Below are positions 41,068 to 49,561 of a stretch of DNA of 52,217 nt, in pieces. Source of the DNA: an uncultured bacterium (lineage in GTDB: Bacteria; Bacillota; Clostridia; Oscillospirales; Oscillospiraceae); contig CAMNQF010000021.1 of NCBI GenBank assembly GCA_946548895.1, forward strand, positions 1 through 52,217, read 5' to 3'. The notes below the pieces were generated by a model, which was not told where the DNA came from, did no database searches, and saw only the letters and a list, made by a program, of their open reading frames with translations. A program made the translations under genes and the position numbers. The number at the start of each line of letters is the position of its first letter. The stretch's first letter is position 1.

Positions 41068-42888
41068 TCAGGCCCTCCCTTCCAGTGCCGACAGCACCAG
41101 GCCGGTGGCCACCGCGTTGCGGGGGCCCTCGGTGCCCCGGATGTTGCCCCGGCCGGCCACCACCTTGTACTGGGACAGGGCGTCGGTGACCATCTGGGGC
41201 ACCTCGAAGTCCAGGGCGGAGCCGCCCACCAGCACCACGAACCGAATATCCCGGACGCTGCCCGTGGGGCTCACCCGGGTGAGAGCCCGGATGGCGTTGG
41301 TGACGAACACCTTCTGCTTGGCCTGGCGGCGGATGAGACGGATCTTTTCCATGGACCAGTCCCCCTCCAGGGGGAGCATTTTGCCCTCCTTGAGGATGAC
41401 CACCTTGGCGAAAATATTGGGGTCCAGCGGGGTGGGGAAGAATTCCACGGTGCCGTTTTCGTGGCGGATGTGGAACAGGCTCTCCACCTTGGCCATGGGG
41501 TACTTCTTCACGTCTTCCGCCGTGTCAAAGCTATCCAGGCCCATCTCCGACTGGATAAGGAGGGTGACCATGTTGCCCGCCCCAGCCAGGTGGATGGAGT
41601 GGATGGCCCCGTCCTCGCTGATGATGGACGCGTCGGTGGAACCGGCGCCCATGTCCAGGATGGCAAGGGGTTTGTTGGTGCCCGGGGTGGTCAGGGCGCC
41701 CCGGATGGCCATGTCGGCCTCCACGCCGCCCACCTCCACCGGCACGCCGATCTGCTCGCCGAACTCCCGGGCGATGGCCTCCATCTGGAGGCGGTCGGCC
41801 TTCACCATGGCGGCGATGCCCACGGCGTTCTCCTGGGAGAACTCGTTGGCCAGGCCGCCCTGGACCTTCTGGGGGGTGAACGTGTCCACCGCCAGCAGGT
41901 CCTGGATGTGGATGTCCCGGGGGTGCTGCTTGGTGAGGTTGGCCATGACCTGGCGCACCTTCTCCAGCATCCCCCCCGCGTTGGTGCCCGGCTCGCCCCG
42001 GACGTCCTCCAGGGCGGGGATGGACTCCACCGCCTTCATGATCTTGTCGGCCCCGTCGTCCACGTCCACTTTCACGGTGCGGGCGGCGCCCTTCAGCTCC
42101 ATGGTGCCGGCGGGGATTTTGCGCTCCTTCACGTCGCCGCTGGGGGTCTTGATGACCACCGCGGAGCGGTTGCCGATGAGGGCCCGGGCGATGGGCACCA
42201 CCTGCCGGGTCTCCTCGGAGGACAGCCCGAACAGGGTGGCGATGCCGTAGGGATTGGACAGCACCTCCACCACGCCGCCCACCGCGGCCACCTCCACCGC
42301 CGAGCGCATACCCAGGGGGACCTTGTCCACCAGGGCCACCTCGTCCACGATGGGGATTTTGCGGTGCAGGCGGTTGTGGATGAGCACGCCGTCGTCCCGC
42401 TGCACGATGGCGGCGGTGACCTGCCGGGTGCCGGCGGAGCCCTGGTTGATGAGCCGGGCCGCCTCCTCAAAGTCCACGGCGGCGGGGATGACGGCGATGT
42501 AATCCTTGCCGCCGGGGGCGTCCTCCAGCTCGGTAATCAGGACCGTCTCCCCCACCCCGACGCCCATGCCGCCGGGGGTGGAGGGATTGTGGCCGATCAT
42601 GGTGGACTCGGTGATGATGGTCTCGGTGATGGTCTCCATGGCCACGTCGCCGATGACCGGGGCCGCCTCGTTCAGGCGCACCTCCGACAGGTCCTTCACC
42701 TCCAGCCCCGCCTTTTCCAGGGCGCTGGTCAGGGAGTGGAAGATGCCGTTGATGTTCTGCCGGGTCCCCTTGATGCCTGTGGTGGGCACCGTGCCGCTGG
42801 CCAGGAATTCCAGCCTGCCGCCTTCCAGCCTGGCCAGGGCGGTTTCCGTTGTCGCGTTGCCGATGTCAATGCCTGCGACGATCTTCAT
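41068..42888 (-). CDS. pduG: Diol dehydratase reactivase large subunit
   Basis: 606-residue ATPase of the actin/Hsp70 fold. MKIVAGIDIGNATTETALA (phosphate 1) at the start, DMGAGSTDASIIS (phosphate 2, about 393-405) and a C-terminal VVLVGGSALDFEVP. It uses ATP to eject damaged adenosylcobalamin from the dehydratase. Start after CAGGAGGCACCGCAC. Follows pduE by 31 nt. Confidence 0.96.
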   Translation of the reverse strand: MKIVAGIDIGNATTETALARLEGGRLEFLASGTVPTTGIKGTRQNINGIFHSLTSALEKAGLEVKDLSEVRLNEAAPVIGDVAMETITETIITESTMIGHNPSTPGGMGVGVGETVLITELEDAPGGKDYIAVIPAAVDFEEAARLINQGSAGTRQVTAAIVQRDDGVLIHNRLHRKIPIVDEVALVDKVPLGMRSAVEVAAVGGVVEVLSNPYGIATLFGLSSEETRQVVPIARALIGNRSAVVIKTPSGDVKERKIPAGTMELKGAARTVKVDVDDGADKIMKAVESIPALEDVRGEPGTNAGGMLEKVRQVMANLTKQHPRDIHIQDLLAVDTFTPQKVQGGLANEFSQENAVGIAAMVKADRLQMEAIAREFGEQIGVPVEVGGVEADMAIRGALTTPGTNKPLAILDMGAGSTDASIISEDGAIHSIHLAGAGNMVTLLIQSEMGLDSFDTAEDVKKYPMAKVESLFHIRHENGTVEFFPTPLDPNIFAKVVILKEGKMLPLEGDWSMEKIRLIRRQAKQKVFVTNAIRALTRVSPTGSVRDIRFVVLVGGSALDFEVPQMVTDALSQYKVVAGRGNIRGTEGPRNAVATGLVLSALEGRA

Positions 42889-42919
42889 GTGCGGTGCCTC
42901 CTGACTCTTGGGTTTGAAT

Positions 42920-43420
42920 TTAGAACTTCTTCAGACGGTCGCGCTTCTCGTAAACCTCGGCGGCCTCCCGCACCAGGGCGGCGGCGGTCTTGGCGCCGTA
43001 CTTGCCGTCCAGCTCGTTGGCGATGTCGATCAGCTCCTGCTTGGTGGAGCGGTAGGGGCGCAGGGCGTTGTAGATCTCCAGCAGGCGCTCGTCGGGCACG
43101 GCGATGAGCTCGGCGGCCCGGCGCAGGTTGCCCGCGAAGGCCTCGCGGTTGACGGACTCCGCCACCTGGGCCTGGTACTCCAGGGTCTCGGGGGCGATGC
43201 GCATATCGTCGGAGGTCAGTTCGCCGGACAGCACCTTCTCGTAGCTCAGGCTGCTGAAGGGCTTGCCGGTGGGGGTTTTGAGCTTATCGGCCTCTTTCTC
43301 GGCCAGGGGGTAGTTGGCGGCGGTCATCTTGCCGCCCGCGGGGGCAGCGGGAGCGGCGCCCTTGCTCATGGCGCTCATGACCTGCTCCACGATCTGTCTC
43401 ATTAAAGCTTCCTGATCCAT
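42920..43420 (-). CDS. pduE: Diol dehydratase small (gamma) subunit
   Basis: 166 residues. An N-terminal helix MDQEALMRQIVEQVMSAM (likely encapsulation signal), a short Ala/Pro/Gly linker, then the gamma core with YPLAEKEADKLKTPTGKPF, VPDERLLEIYNALRPYRST and ELDGKYGAKTAAALVREAA. Part of the (alpha beta gamma)2 complex that dehydrates 1,2-propanediol or glycerol using adenosylcobalamin. Confidence 0.96.
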   Translation of the reverse strand: MDQEALMRQIVEQVMSAMSKGAAPAAPAGGKMTAANYPLAEKEADKLKTPTGKPFSSLSYEKVLSGELTSDDMRIAPETLEYQAQVAESVNREAFAGNLRRAAELIAVPDERLLEIYNALRPYRSTKQELIDIANELDGKYGAKTAAALVREAAEVYEKRDRLKKF

Positions 43421-43434
43421 ATTCCTGCCTCCCT

Positions 43435-44100
43435 TTACTTGAACGAAACGGTGACGGCCTGGGGCTTCTTATCCCGGTCGCAGTGCTCGGTCTCCTTGAT
43501 GTGGAGCAGCGCGGCGATGGCCTGGTAGGTGGGGCGGGCCATCTGGTCGTTGCGCACGGTGACGGGGGTGGGCGCCTCGCCCTTGGCGTACTTGGCGGCG
43601 TTCTTGCCGATCTGACGGAAGGTGTCCATCTCGATCAGCGGCGCCTGAGAGAACAGCTCCAGGTTGCTCAGGGGGGGCAGGTCCTTCTGGTGGATGACCG
43701 TGGTCCCCTTGGACTGGATGCCGATGCCGATGCCGGAGCCGGAGTACTCGGCGGCGTCATGGGCGATAAAGGACACGTCGGAGGTGCGGTACACCCGGAT
43801 CAGGCGCCACTTCATGCCCTCTTCCTCGATGCCGGCGATGATCTCGCGCAGCACCTTGCTGTGGGGCTGGTGGATAATGGTCTCATGCTGGTACACACCG
43901 AAAGCGGGGGCCAGGCCGATGACCACCTCGTCGGGGGCCACGCCCTTGGCGGCCTCGCCGGAGTCGGTCAGGCTCATCTCGCCGGCGGACAGGGTGCTGG
44001 CGGCGGGGGCGGCCTTGGCGGCGGGAGCGGTCGAGGCGGAGCCCATCTCCTTGAGGACCTCTTCGATCACACTGCGCAGCATTTTCTCGTCAAAATTCAT
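43435..44100 (-). CDS. pduD: Diol dehydratase medium (beta) subunit
   Basis: 221 residues. The N-terminal helix [19 protein letters not shown] is a predicted encapsulation peptide, followed by an about 30-residue Ala/Ser/Thr linker. The core has [39 protein letters not shown] and [20 protein letters not shown], which hold cobalamin between alpha and beta subunits. Confidence 0.96.
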   Translation of the reverse strand: MNFDEKMLRSVIEEVLKEMGSASTAPAAKAAPAASTLSAGEMSLTDSGEAAKGVAPDEVVIGLAPAFGVYQHETIIHQPHSKVLREIIAGIEEEGMKWRLIRVYRTSDVSFIAHDAAEYSGSGIGIGIQSKGTTVIHQKDLPPLSNLELFSQAPLIEMDTFRQIGKNAAKYAKGEAPTPVTVRNDQMARPTYQAIAALLHIKETEHCDRDKKPQAVTVSFK

Positions 44101-44119
44101 AGTTCGACCCTCCCTCTGA

Positions 44120-45781
44120 TCAAATGTCTTCCGGCCGGATGGCGTTGGGGATGTTCTTGATCTGCTCCCAGCGCTCCTCGCTGAGCTGATAGCCGGTCAT
44201 GGGCCCGTGGTAGTCGTTGGGGGCGTTCACGCCGGAGTAGACGTGGAAGTCCTTGTCGAAGATGGAGGCGGTGTGCAGGTAGTCGCCGGCCACCTTCTGC
44301 CGGAGCATATTGTAGATGTTCTGGGCCACGTCGGGGAAGCCGGCCTTGTCCAGCGCCTTGACGAAGTCCACGCCGGTGACCTTGCGGGCCATCATGGCCT
44401 CAATGGCCTTCAGGTCCTCGTTGACGTTGCGGTTGGGCATATCCTCGGAGCCCCGGGCGTAGGTGGCGGCCTCCACTTCCTCGTCGGTGATGGGGGGCAG
44501 GCCCAGCTCGCGGAACATCCCCTGGAGGGCGCGGGCGGCCTTGTTGCGGGCCTTGATGACGTCCTCTTCCTTCACGGGCTGGAGGCCGCCGTCGATGCGC
44601 ATATCCCGCTGGATGATGTTCCAGTCGTCGTAGTCGTCGGCGTCCCAGTTGGAGCCCGCGAACATATTGTCGTAGTTCGGGGTGGCAGAGTAGCCGGAGC
44701 AGATGTAGTCGGTGCCGGAGAACAGCTGGGGCACGCTGCGGGCCACCCGGCGCAGGTCGGAGTGGGTAAAGGTCTGGTCGTTGGAGGTGGTGGACTCCAG
44801 GTCCAGCAGCATGGCGATCAGGTTCTCGGCGGCGATGGCGCGGATGCCGCCGGGCACGCCCGCGGGCACGCCCACGCAGGACACGGAGCCGTTCTGGGTG
44901 CCCTGCACGCCGGCGCCCTTGGTGACGGCCAGGCAGCGGGCCTCCAGGTACAGCATGGACTTGCCCTCGGCGTAGCCCATCTGGACCTCGGAGCCGGTGC
45001 CGGAGGTAAAGCGCATCTTCAGGCCGCGGCTGGCGTAGCAGCTGGCCAGGAACGCCTTGGAGTAGGGGGTGTCGTCGCCGTCCATGAACACGGGCTCGGT
45101 GCCGTACACGGAGATGGTCTCGGCGTAGGTGGTGAAGCCCCGCATACCCAGCTGGAGCTCAGTGGCCTCTTCCAGGGCGCACTGGGTCATGATGCCGGGG
45201 CGGCCGGCCTGGGCGCCGACAAACAGCGCCATAGCGTTGAAGGGGGCGTACCGGGCGATGCCCACGGTGGTCTCCATCTCGGCGAAGCCGCGCACGGCGG
45301 CCTCGGCGGCGTCGGCGGCGATCTGGACGGGGTTGTCCTTCACGTTGGTGACGTGGCACTGGTTGGCGGGCATCAGGCGGGCGCGCATTTTGGTCATGCC
45401 CATCATGATCTCCACGATGGTGAGCTTGCCCACGATCTCGGTGAGCTTGGCGGGGGTGACGGACAGGGTGATGTCCAGGATCTCGTCCCGGGACACGTTG
45501 ATGTCCACGATCTTGCGGGCGATGTCCAGGGAGTCCATCGCCATGGCCTTCTCCGCGTTGCCCAGCCGGATGGCGTGGTCGGCGATGAAGGTGTCCAGCA
45601 TATCGAAGTCGGCGCGGGCCTTGCCGTCCATCTCCACAATGCGGCCGTTCTCAATCTTGATGCTGGGCTTGGGGTCGAAGGGGCTGTTCATGGCGATCAG
45701 GCCGACCTCGGGCCACTCCTGCACATACCCGTCCTGGTTGACCGGGCGGGCCGCCAGAGCTTCAAAACGCTTCGATTTCAT
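44120..45781 (-). CDS. pduC: Adenosylcobalamin-dependent diol dehydratase large (alpha) subunit
   Basis: 553-residue TIM-barrel catalytic subunit. It converts 1,2-propanediol to propionaldehyde (or glycerol to 3-hydroxypropionaldehyde) by radical chemistry. Substrate- and K+/Ca-binding residues occur in [14 protein letters not shown] (Gln and His), [33 protein letters not shown] and [15 protein letters not shown], all as in characterised alpha subunits. Diol versus glycerol preference cannot be told by eye; the pdu context favours 1,2-propanediol from fucose or rhamnose breakdown. Confidence 0.96.
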   Translation of the reverse strand: MKSKRFEALAARPVNQDGYVQEWPEVGLIAMNSPFDPKPSIKIENGRIVEMDGKARADFDMLDTFIADHAIRLGNAEKAMAMDSLDIARKIVDINVSRDEILDITLSVTPAKLTEIVGKLTIVEIMMGMTKMRARLMPANQCHVTNVKDNPVQIAADAAEAAVRGFAEMETTVGIARYAPFNAMALFVGAQAGRPGIMTQCALEEATELQLGMRGFTTYAETISVYGTEPVFMDGDDTPYSKAFLASCYASRGLKMRFTSGTGSEVQMGYAEGKSMLYLEARCLAVTKGAGVQGTQNGSVSCVGVPAGVPGGIRAIAAENLIAMLLDLESTTSNDQTFTHSDLRRVARSVPQLFSGTDYICSGYSATPNYDNMFAGSNWDADDYDDWNIIQRDMRIDGGLQPVKEEDVIKARNKAARALQGMFRELGLPPITDEEVEAATYARGSEDMPNRNVNEDLKAIEAMMARKVTGVDFVKALDKAGFPDVAQNIYNMLRQKVAGDYLHTASIFDKDFHVYSGVNAPNDYHGPMTGYQLSEERWEQIKNIPNAIRPEDI

Positions 45782-45805
45782 AGCTTACGCTCCTTCCCGG
45801 CTTGA

Positions 45806-46597
45806 TTAAATGATGTAGGGGGTCGTGGAGGACTTCAGCTCCTCGCTGGGCTCCAGGGTCCTCAGGGCCTGCATACCCACGTCGCGGGCGGCGATGAGGG
45901 CCTGCTTCACAGCGCCGGAGTCGCCATAGAAGAAGGTATTGACCTCATTGGAGTAGCTGGTGCCGCCGTTGCCGGGGGTCGCGACGCTCAACACCTCGAC
46001 GTTGGCCGCCTTCACCGCGGCATCCGCGCACAGGATGCCGATCCCGGCGGGGGCGCAGGAGATGATGCCCATGGCCTTGCCCAGAGGGGCGTTCCAGACC
46101 TTGTTCAGCACGTAGGAGGCGCGGGCGGTGTACTGGAACTCCAGATGGCCGGCGCTGCTGCCATACACGTCGCCGAAGTGGACCTCGGTCTCGCGCAGGG
46201 CGACCTCGACGGCGCGGCGGGCGTCGGAAACGTCCTCAGCGCCAAAGACGATCAGGCAGCCGTGGCCGCCGCCGCCCTCGGTGTCCCGGGGGCACTCTAC
46301 CATGACGCACTCCGTGTTGGTGGCCTTCACAGCCTCGTCGGCGGCGAAGATCTGGGGGCCGGCGCCGGTGCGGTCGGAGATGATGCCGATGGCGCGGTAC
46401 TTGGGGTCGATCTTCAGGGCGTCGTGCACCTGGTGGTCCAGGTTGGCGATGACCAGGCCGATGGTGTGGCCGATGGCGGTGCCAACGAACTCAGTCAGGT
46501 TGCACTTGGCCTCGCAGGCGCACTTCTCCTCAGCGGGCTCGGAGGCGCCGATCTTCTTCATGACCTCGTCCATAACCTTGCTGACCAATTCATCCAT
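45806..46597 (-). CDS. pduB: BMC-T shell protein PduB
   Basis: 263-residue tandem BMC-domain trimer subunit, a major shell protein. The N-terminal extension MDELVSKVMDEVMKKIGAS, which anchors cargo in Salmonella, is present. Domain 1 begins at about 35 (EFVGTAIGHTIGLVIANLD), domain 2 at about 150. The segments RAIGIISDRTGAGPQIFAAD and KAMGIISCAPAGIGILCADA match the family. The ATG at 46597 comes after GGAGGTAAAACAC; the ORF start at 46612 lies in the ribosome site. Confidence 0.95.
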   Translation of the reverse strand: MDELVSKVMDEVMKKIGASEPAEEKCACEAKCNLTEFVGTAIGHTIGLVIANLDHQVHDALKIDPKYRAIGIISDRTGAGPQIFAADEAVKATNTECVMVECPRDTEGGGGHGCLIVFGAEDVSDARRAVEVALRETEVHFGDVYGSSAGHLEFQYTARASYVLNKVWNAPLGKAMGIISCAPAGIGILCADAAVKAANVEVLSVATPGNGGTSYSNEVNTFFYGDSGAVKQALIAARDVGMQALRTLEPSEELKSSTTPYII

Positions 46598-46671
46598 GTG
46601 TTTTACCTCCATTAGATGTGATGTTTGTTATGTTGGATTGCGGCGCTTGGGATGCTGCCGGATTCTCATTC

Positions 46672-46950
46672 TCACTCCATGTGGGGCAGGATCTTCTCCA
46701 CGTCGCTGTGGGGGCGGGGGATGACATGGACGGAGACGACCTCGCCCACCTTTTCAGCGGCCACGGAACCGGCGTCCACGGACGCCTTCACCGCGCCCAC
46801 GTCGCCGCGGACCATCACGGTGACCAGTCCGGAGCCGATCTTCTCGTACCCCACCAAAACCACGTTGGCGGACTTCACCATGGCGTCGGCCGCCTCAATC
46901 GCGCCGACCAGGCCCTTCGTCTCAACCATACCCAGAGCTTCCTTCTGCAT
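46672..46950 (-). CDS. pduA: BMC-H shell protein PduA
   Basis: 92-residue hexameric shell protein that forms the pores for propanediol. Motifs [36 protein letters not shown] and [16 protein letters not shown]. First gene after the main pdu promoter; the ATG at 46950 follows AAGGAGGCAGCAAT. Nearly the same sequence as the second BMC-H at 39676. Confidence 0.95.
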   Translation of the reverse strand: MQKEALGMVETKGLVGAIEAADAMVKSANVVLVGYEKIGSGLVTVMVRGDVGAVKASVDAGSVAAEKVGEVVSVHVIPRPHSDVEKILPHME

Positions 46951-47038
46951 ATTGCTGCCTCCTTCATTTATTCGTGGCCTGCGGCGCGCCCTGCGCAAAA
47001 CCCGCGCGGCAGCGGCATACGCACGCCTATCACGATAC

Positions 47039-47067
47039 ATTATACCTGGAAGCCCCCCTCCTTTTCT
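47039..47067 (-). promoter_or_regulatory. pduA: Main pdu promoter (upstream of pduA)
   Basis: Minus strand perfect TATAAT at 47039-47044, but no recognisable -35 at the 17-bp position (47062-47067). Instead a GTCAAGAAAA motif overlaps that position. This is the layout of an activator-dependent promoter. It predicts a 5' leader of about 80 nt. Confidence 0.6.
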
Positions 47068-47092
47068 TGACGCCAGAAGGTACTTTTTTGTC
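47062..47092 (-). promoter_or_regulatory. Candidate AraC-type activator sites at pduA
   Basis: On the minus strand GACAAAAAAG (47083-47092) and GTCAAGAAAA (47062-47071) are direct repeats exactly 21 bp, two helical turns, apart; the proximal one covers the -35 position. A related GTTGAAAAAG lies at 47127-47136. The same motif recurs upstream of the regulator operon at 50867-50916. Confidence 0.55.
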
Positions 47093-47170
47093 CATTCCTC
47101 CCAAGCTAAAAATTTACCCGCCCCGTCTTTTTCAACGTTTCCGACAAAATTCCGTTTCCAGGCGGCACAA

Positions 47171-47207
47171 GGCCCCGGCCAGCGGCGGCAAGCCGCGGGC
47201 CGGGGCC
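47171..47207 (-). terminator. Hairpin between pduQ and the pduA promoter
   Basis: GGCCCCGGCC with CGGC inside, pairing to GCCG and GGCCGGGGCC. A strong stem but only a weak TTGTG tail on the minus strand. Probably reduces read-through from the regulator-pduQ transcript into pduA. Confidence 0.5.
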
Positions 47208-47274
47208 CTTATCCAAATATTTATATTTATAATTTGTGGATTTTCCTGGCTTTTCGCGGGGAATTCCAGCCGTT

Positions 47275-48414
47275 TTATCCCGTGATCTGAGCCAGCAGCC
47301 TTTCCACGTCGGCCGCCTCCACCGGGCGGGGATTGGTGGAGGTGGTGGCGTCGGACAGGGCCGCGGCCACCAGCTCCTCCTTCCGCGCTTTCACCTCGGC
47401 CGGGTCTATCCCCTGCCCCTTCAGCGTGGCGGGAATCCCGATCTTCCGGTTCAGCTTCTCCAACTCGTGGATCAGGTTGGTCACCCCCAGCCGCACGTTG
47501 GGGGCGGGCAGGTCCAGTACCTTGGCCATGCGCTGGTACTTCCGGGCCGCCACGCAGTATTCCCCCTTGTGCACCGTGGCCAGGTCGGCGTTGAAGGCCA
47601 GAATCTTGGGCAGCAGGATGGCGTTGATCCGCCCGTGGGCGATGTGGAGCTTGCCGCCGACGGCGTGGGCCATGCCGTGGTTCAGCCCCAGCCCCGCCGA
47701 GTTGAACGCCAGACCCGCCATGCAGGAGGCGTTGTGCATCTTCTCCCGGGCCAGCAGGTCGGACCCGTCGGCCACCGCCAGGGGCAGGAAGCGGAACACC
47801 AGGGACACCGCCTTCTCGCACAGGGCGTCGGAGAAGTCGTTGTAGCCGGTGGACACATAGGCCTCCAGGGCGTGGGTGAGCACGTCCATCCCCGCGTCGG
47901 CGGTGACGGCGGGGGGCGCGGACACGGTGAGCTCCGGATCCAGAATGGCCACCATGGGCCGCAGGGCCCGGCTGCTCAGGGGATATTTCAAACCCTTCTC
48001 CCGGTCCGTGATGACGGCGTAGTCCGTCACCTCGGAACCGGTGCCGCTGGTGGTGGGGACGGCAAAGCACTCCATCTTGTCCGTGTCCACGCCCAGCGCC
48101 TGCTTGGCCACCTCCCGGATGGCCTTGGCCGCGTCAATGGTGGAACCGCCGCCCACGGCGACCACCGCCTGGGCCCCGCAGTCCCGGAAAGCCTCCACCC
48201 CCGCCGTCACCACCTCAATGGGGGGATCGGGCACCACGCCGTCGAACACGCTCACCTGGCAGCGGGTGAGGAAAGAGGCCACCCGGTCCGGCACCCCCAG
48301 CTGGTTCATGAAGCGGTCGGTGACGATGAGCACCCGCTTGTCCTCCACCCGGCGCAGGCGCTCCAGCGCGCCCTGGCCAAAGTATACCCTGGTACTAAAA
48401 CTGAATTCCTGCAT
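47275..48414 (-). CDS. pduQ: Iron-containing alcohol dehydrogenase, PduQ-like
   Basis: 379-residue group III alcohol dehydrogenase that reduces propionaldehyde to 1-propanol and regenerates NAD+ for PduP. Cofactor motif VGGGSTIDAAKAI (about 92-104); [11 protein letters not shown]; metal ligands in DAGMDVLTHALEAYVS and GLGLNHGMAHAVGG. Lacks an N-terminal encapsulation peptide, as does Salmonella PduQ. It lies at the 5' end with the regulators, not near the 3' end as in enteric pdu operons. Eighteen nt after the response-regulator gene. Confidence 0.92.
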   Translation of the reverse strand: MQEFSFSTRVYFGQGALERLRRVEDKRVLIVTDRFMNQLGVPDRVASFLTRCQVSVFDGVVPDPPIEVVTAGVEAFRDCGAQAVVAVGGGSTIDAAKAIREVAKQALGVDTDKMECFAVPTTSGTGSEVTDYAVITDREKGLKYPLSSRALRPMVAILDPELTVSAPPAVTADAGMDVLTHALEAYVSTGYNDFSDALCEKAVSLVFRFLPLAVADGSDLLAREKMHNASCMAGLAFNSAGLGLNHGMAHAVGGKLHIAHGRINAILLPKILAFNADLATVHKGEYCVAARKYQRMAKVLDLPAPNVRLGVTNLIHELEKLNRKIGIPATLKGQGIDPAEVKARKEELVAAALSDATTSTNPRPVEAADVERLLAQITG

Positions 48415-48432
48415 AATTGGCCTCCATTCGCC

Positions 48433-49521
48433 CTATCGCGGCACGCCGCCCCCCTTGGAGAGGGCCGGCCCCCGGCCATGCTGGTGCCGCTCCCGGTATT
48501 CCGTGGGGGTGAGCCCCACCTTTTTCTTGAACGCCTTGCCGAAGTAGTTGGTCTCGCTGTAGGACAGTTCGTAGGCAATATTGATGACGGGCATATCCGT
48601 GTCGGTGAGCATGGCCTTGGCGGCGCTGATCTTGCCGTCCATCATGTAGGTGATGAAATTGACCCCGGTGATCCGCTTGAAAAACTTGCTGAAGTAGCTG
48701 GAGCTCATATTGGCGTACTCCGCCGCCTCATCCAGGCCGATGCCCTCCTTGATATTGCGGTCCACGTAGTTGAGCACCCGCTGCTCGTCGCTGACCCGGT
48801 AGCCCCGGTCCTCGTCCACGGCGTCGAAGATGACCCCCCACATCTTTTCAAACACCAGGAAGGAGTCATGCTTCCGCCCCTGCTGGTCGAAGCGGAGGCG
48901 GAACCGCTCAATGAGGGTGGACAGCTTCAGCTGGGCGGAGGGCCCCAGGGGCGCGCCCAGGCGGACCACTCCCTCCCCGAAGGACAGGACGCTGAACCGA
49001 ATCACGTCTATATCATCGGTTTCCCGGTACAGAGAATCAAGGTAATCCTTTGTGGTGTTGATGCACTTTTTATAGCAGAACGCCTGCATATGCTCGGCAG
49101 CCTGCTTGAGATACCGCTCCCGGTGCTCCTTCTCCCACTCTCCCGCCGGCTTGGCGCTCCACTGGATCATCACCCCGGCCGCCGCCGTCAGCCACTCGGG
49201 GCGGTAGGGCTTGAGCAGGTAGTCCTGCACCTCCAGCCGCCACACGTTGGCCACGATGTCGCTGCGCCGGCCGGTGGACGTAACAAGAATGGGCATATCC
49301 GGGGCCAGCTCCTTAGCGGCGGTGATTACGTTGCAGTAGTCCGCGTCGAACCAGGGCACGTCCGCGATGAACAGGCGCACCGGGCCCTCCCCCATCCGCT
49401 CCAGGGCCTGCCGGGGGCCGGCGGCGGCCAGGATCTCCGCCTGGGGCAGCCCCGCGGCCAGAATTGCCCGCATATTCTCCCGCTCCATGCGGTTTTCATT
49501 TAAAATCAGAATACGGCACAT
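48433..49521 (-). CDS. Response regulator with AraC-type DNA-binding domain
   Basis: 362 residues. The N-terminal about 115 residues are a receiver fold: phospho-acceptor Asp in LFIADVPWF (about 50), a Thr/Ser switch in ILVTSTGRR and Lys in DYLLKPYRPEW. The acidic pair near the start is replaced by LNENR, so phosphorylation may be weak. A central linker of about 130 residues follows, then an AraC double helix-turn-helix (about 250-345: IGLDEAAEYANMSSSYFSKF and INIAYELSYSETNYFGKAFK). The ATG at 49521 follows AAAGGAGGC. Predicted activator of the pdu genes, paired with the PocR sensor upstream. Confidence 0.9.
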   Translation of the reverse strand: MCRILILNENRMERENMRAILAAGLPQAEILAAAGPRQALERMGEGPVRLFIADVPWFDADYCNVITAAKELAPDMPILVTSTGRRSDIVANVWRLEVQDYLLKPYRPEWLTAAAGVMIQWSAKPAGEWEKEHRERYLKQAAEHMQAFCYKKCINTTKDYLDSLYRETDDIDVIRFSVLSFGEGVVRLGAPLGPSAQLKLSTLIERFRLRFDQQGRKHDSFLVFEKMWGVIFDAVDEDRGYRVSDEQRVLNYVDRNIKEGIGLDEAAEYANMSSSYFSKFFKRITGVNFITYMMDGKISAAKAMLTDTDMPVINIAYELSYSETNYFGKAFKKKVGLTPTEYRERHQHGRGPALSKGGGVPR

Positions 49522-49561
49522 ACCGCGGCGCCTCCTTTCCGCTGCCGGCGGCAATCCGGCC

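Noticed and set aside
40837-43107. 756-codon plus-strand open frame opposite pduE-pduH
   Set aside because: Antisense shadow of reactivase genes with no recognisable motif.
46951-47274. Cobalamin riboswitch before pduA
   Set aside because: No B12-box-like sequence was found; the 324-bp gap holds a hairpin, activator-type repeats and a -10 only.
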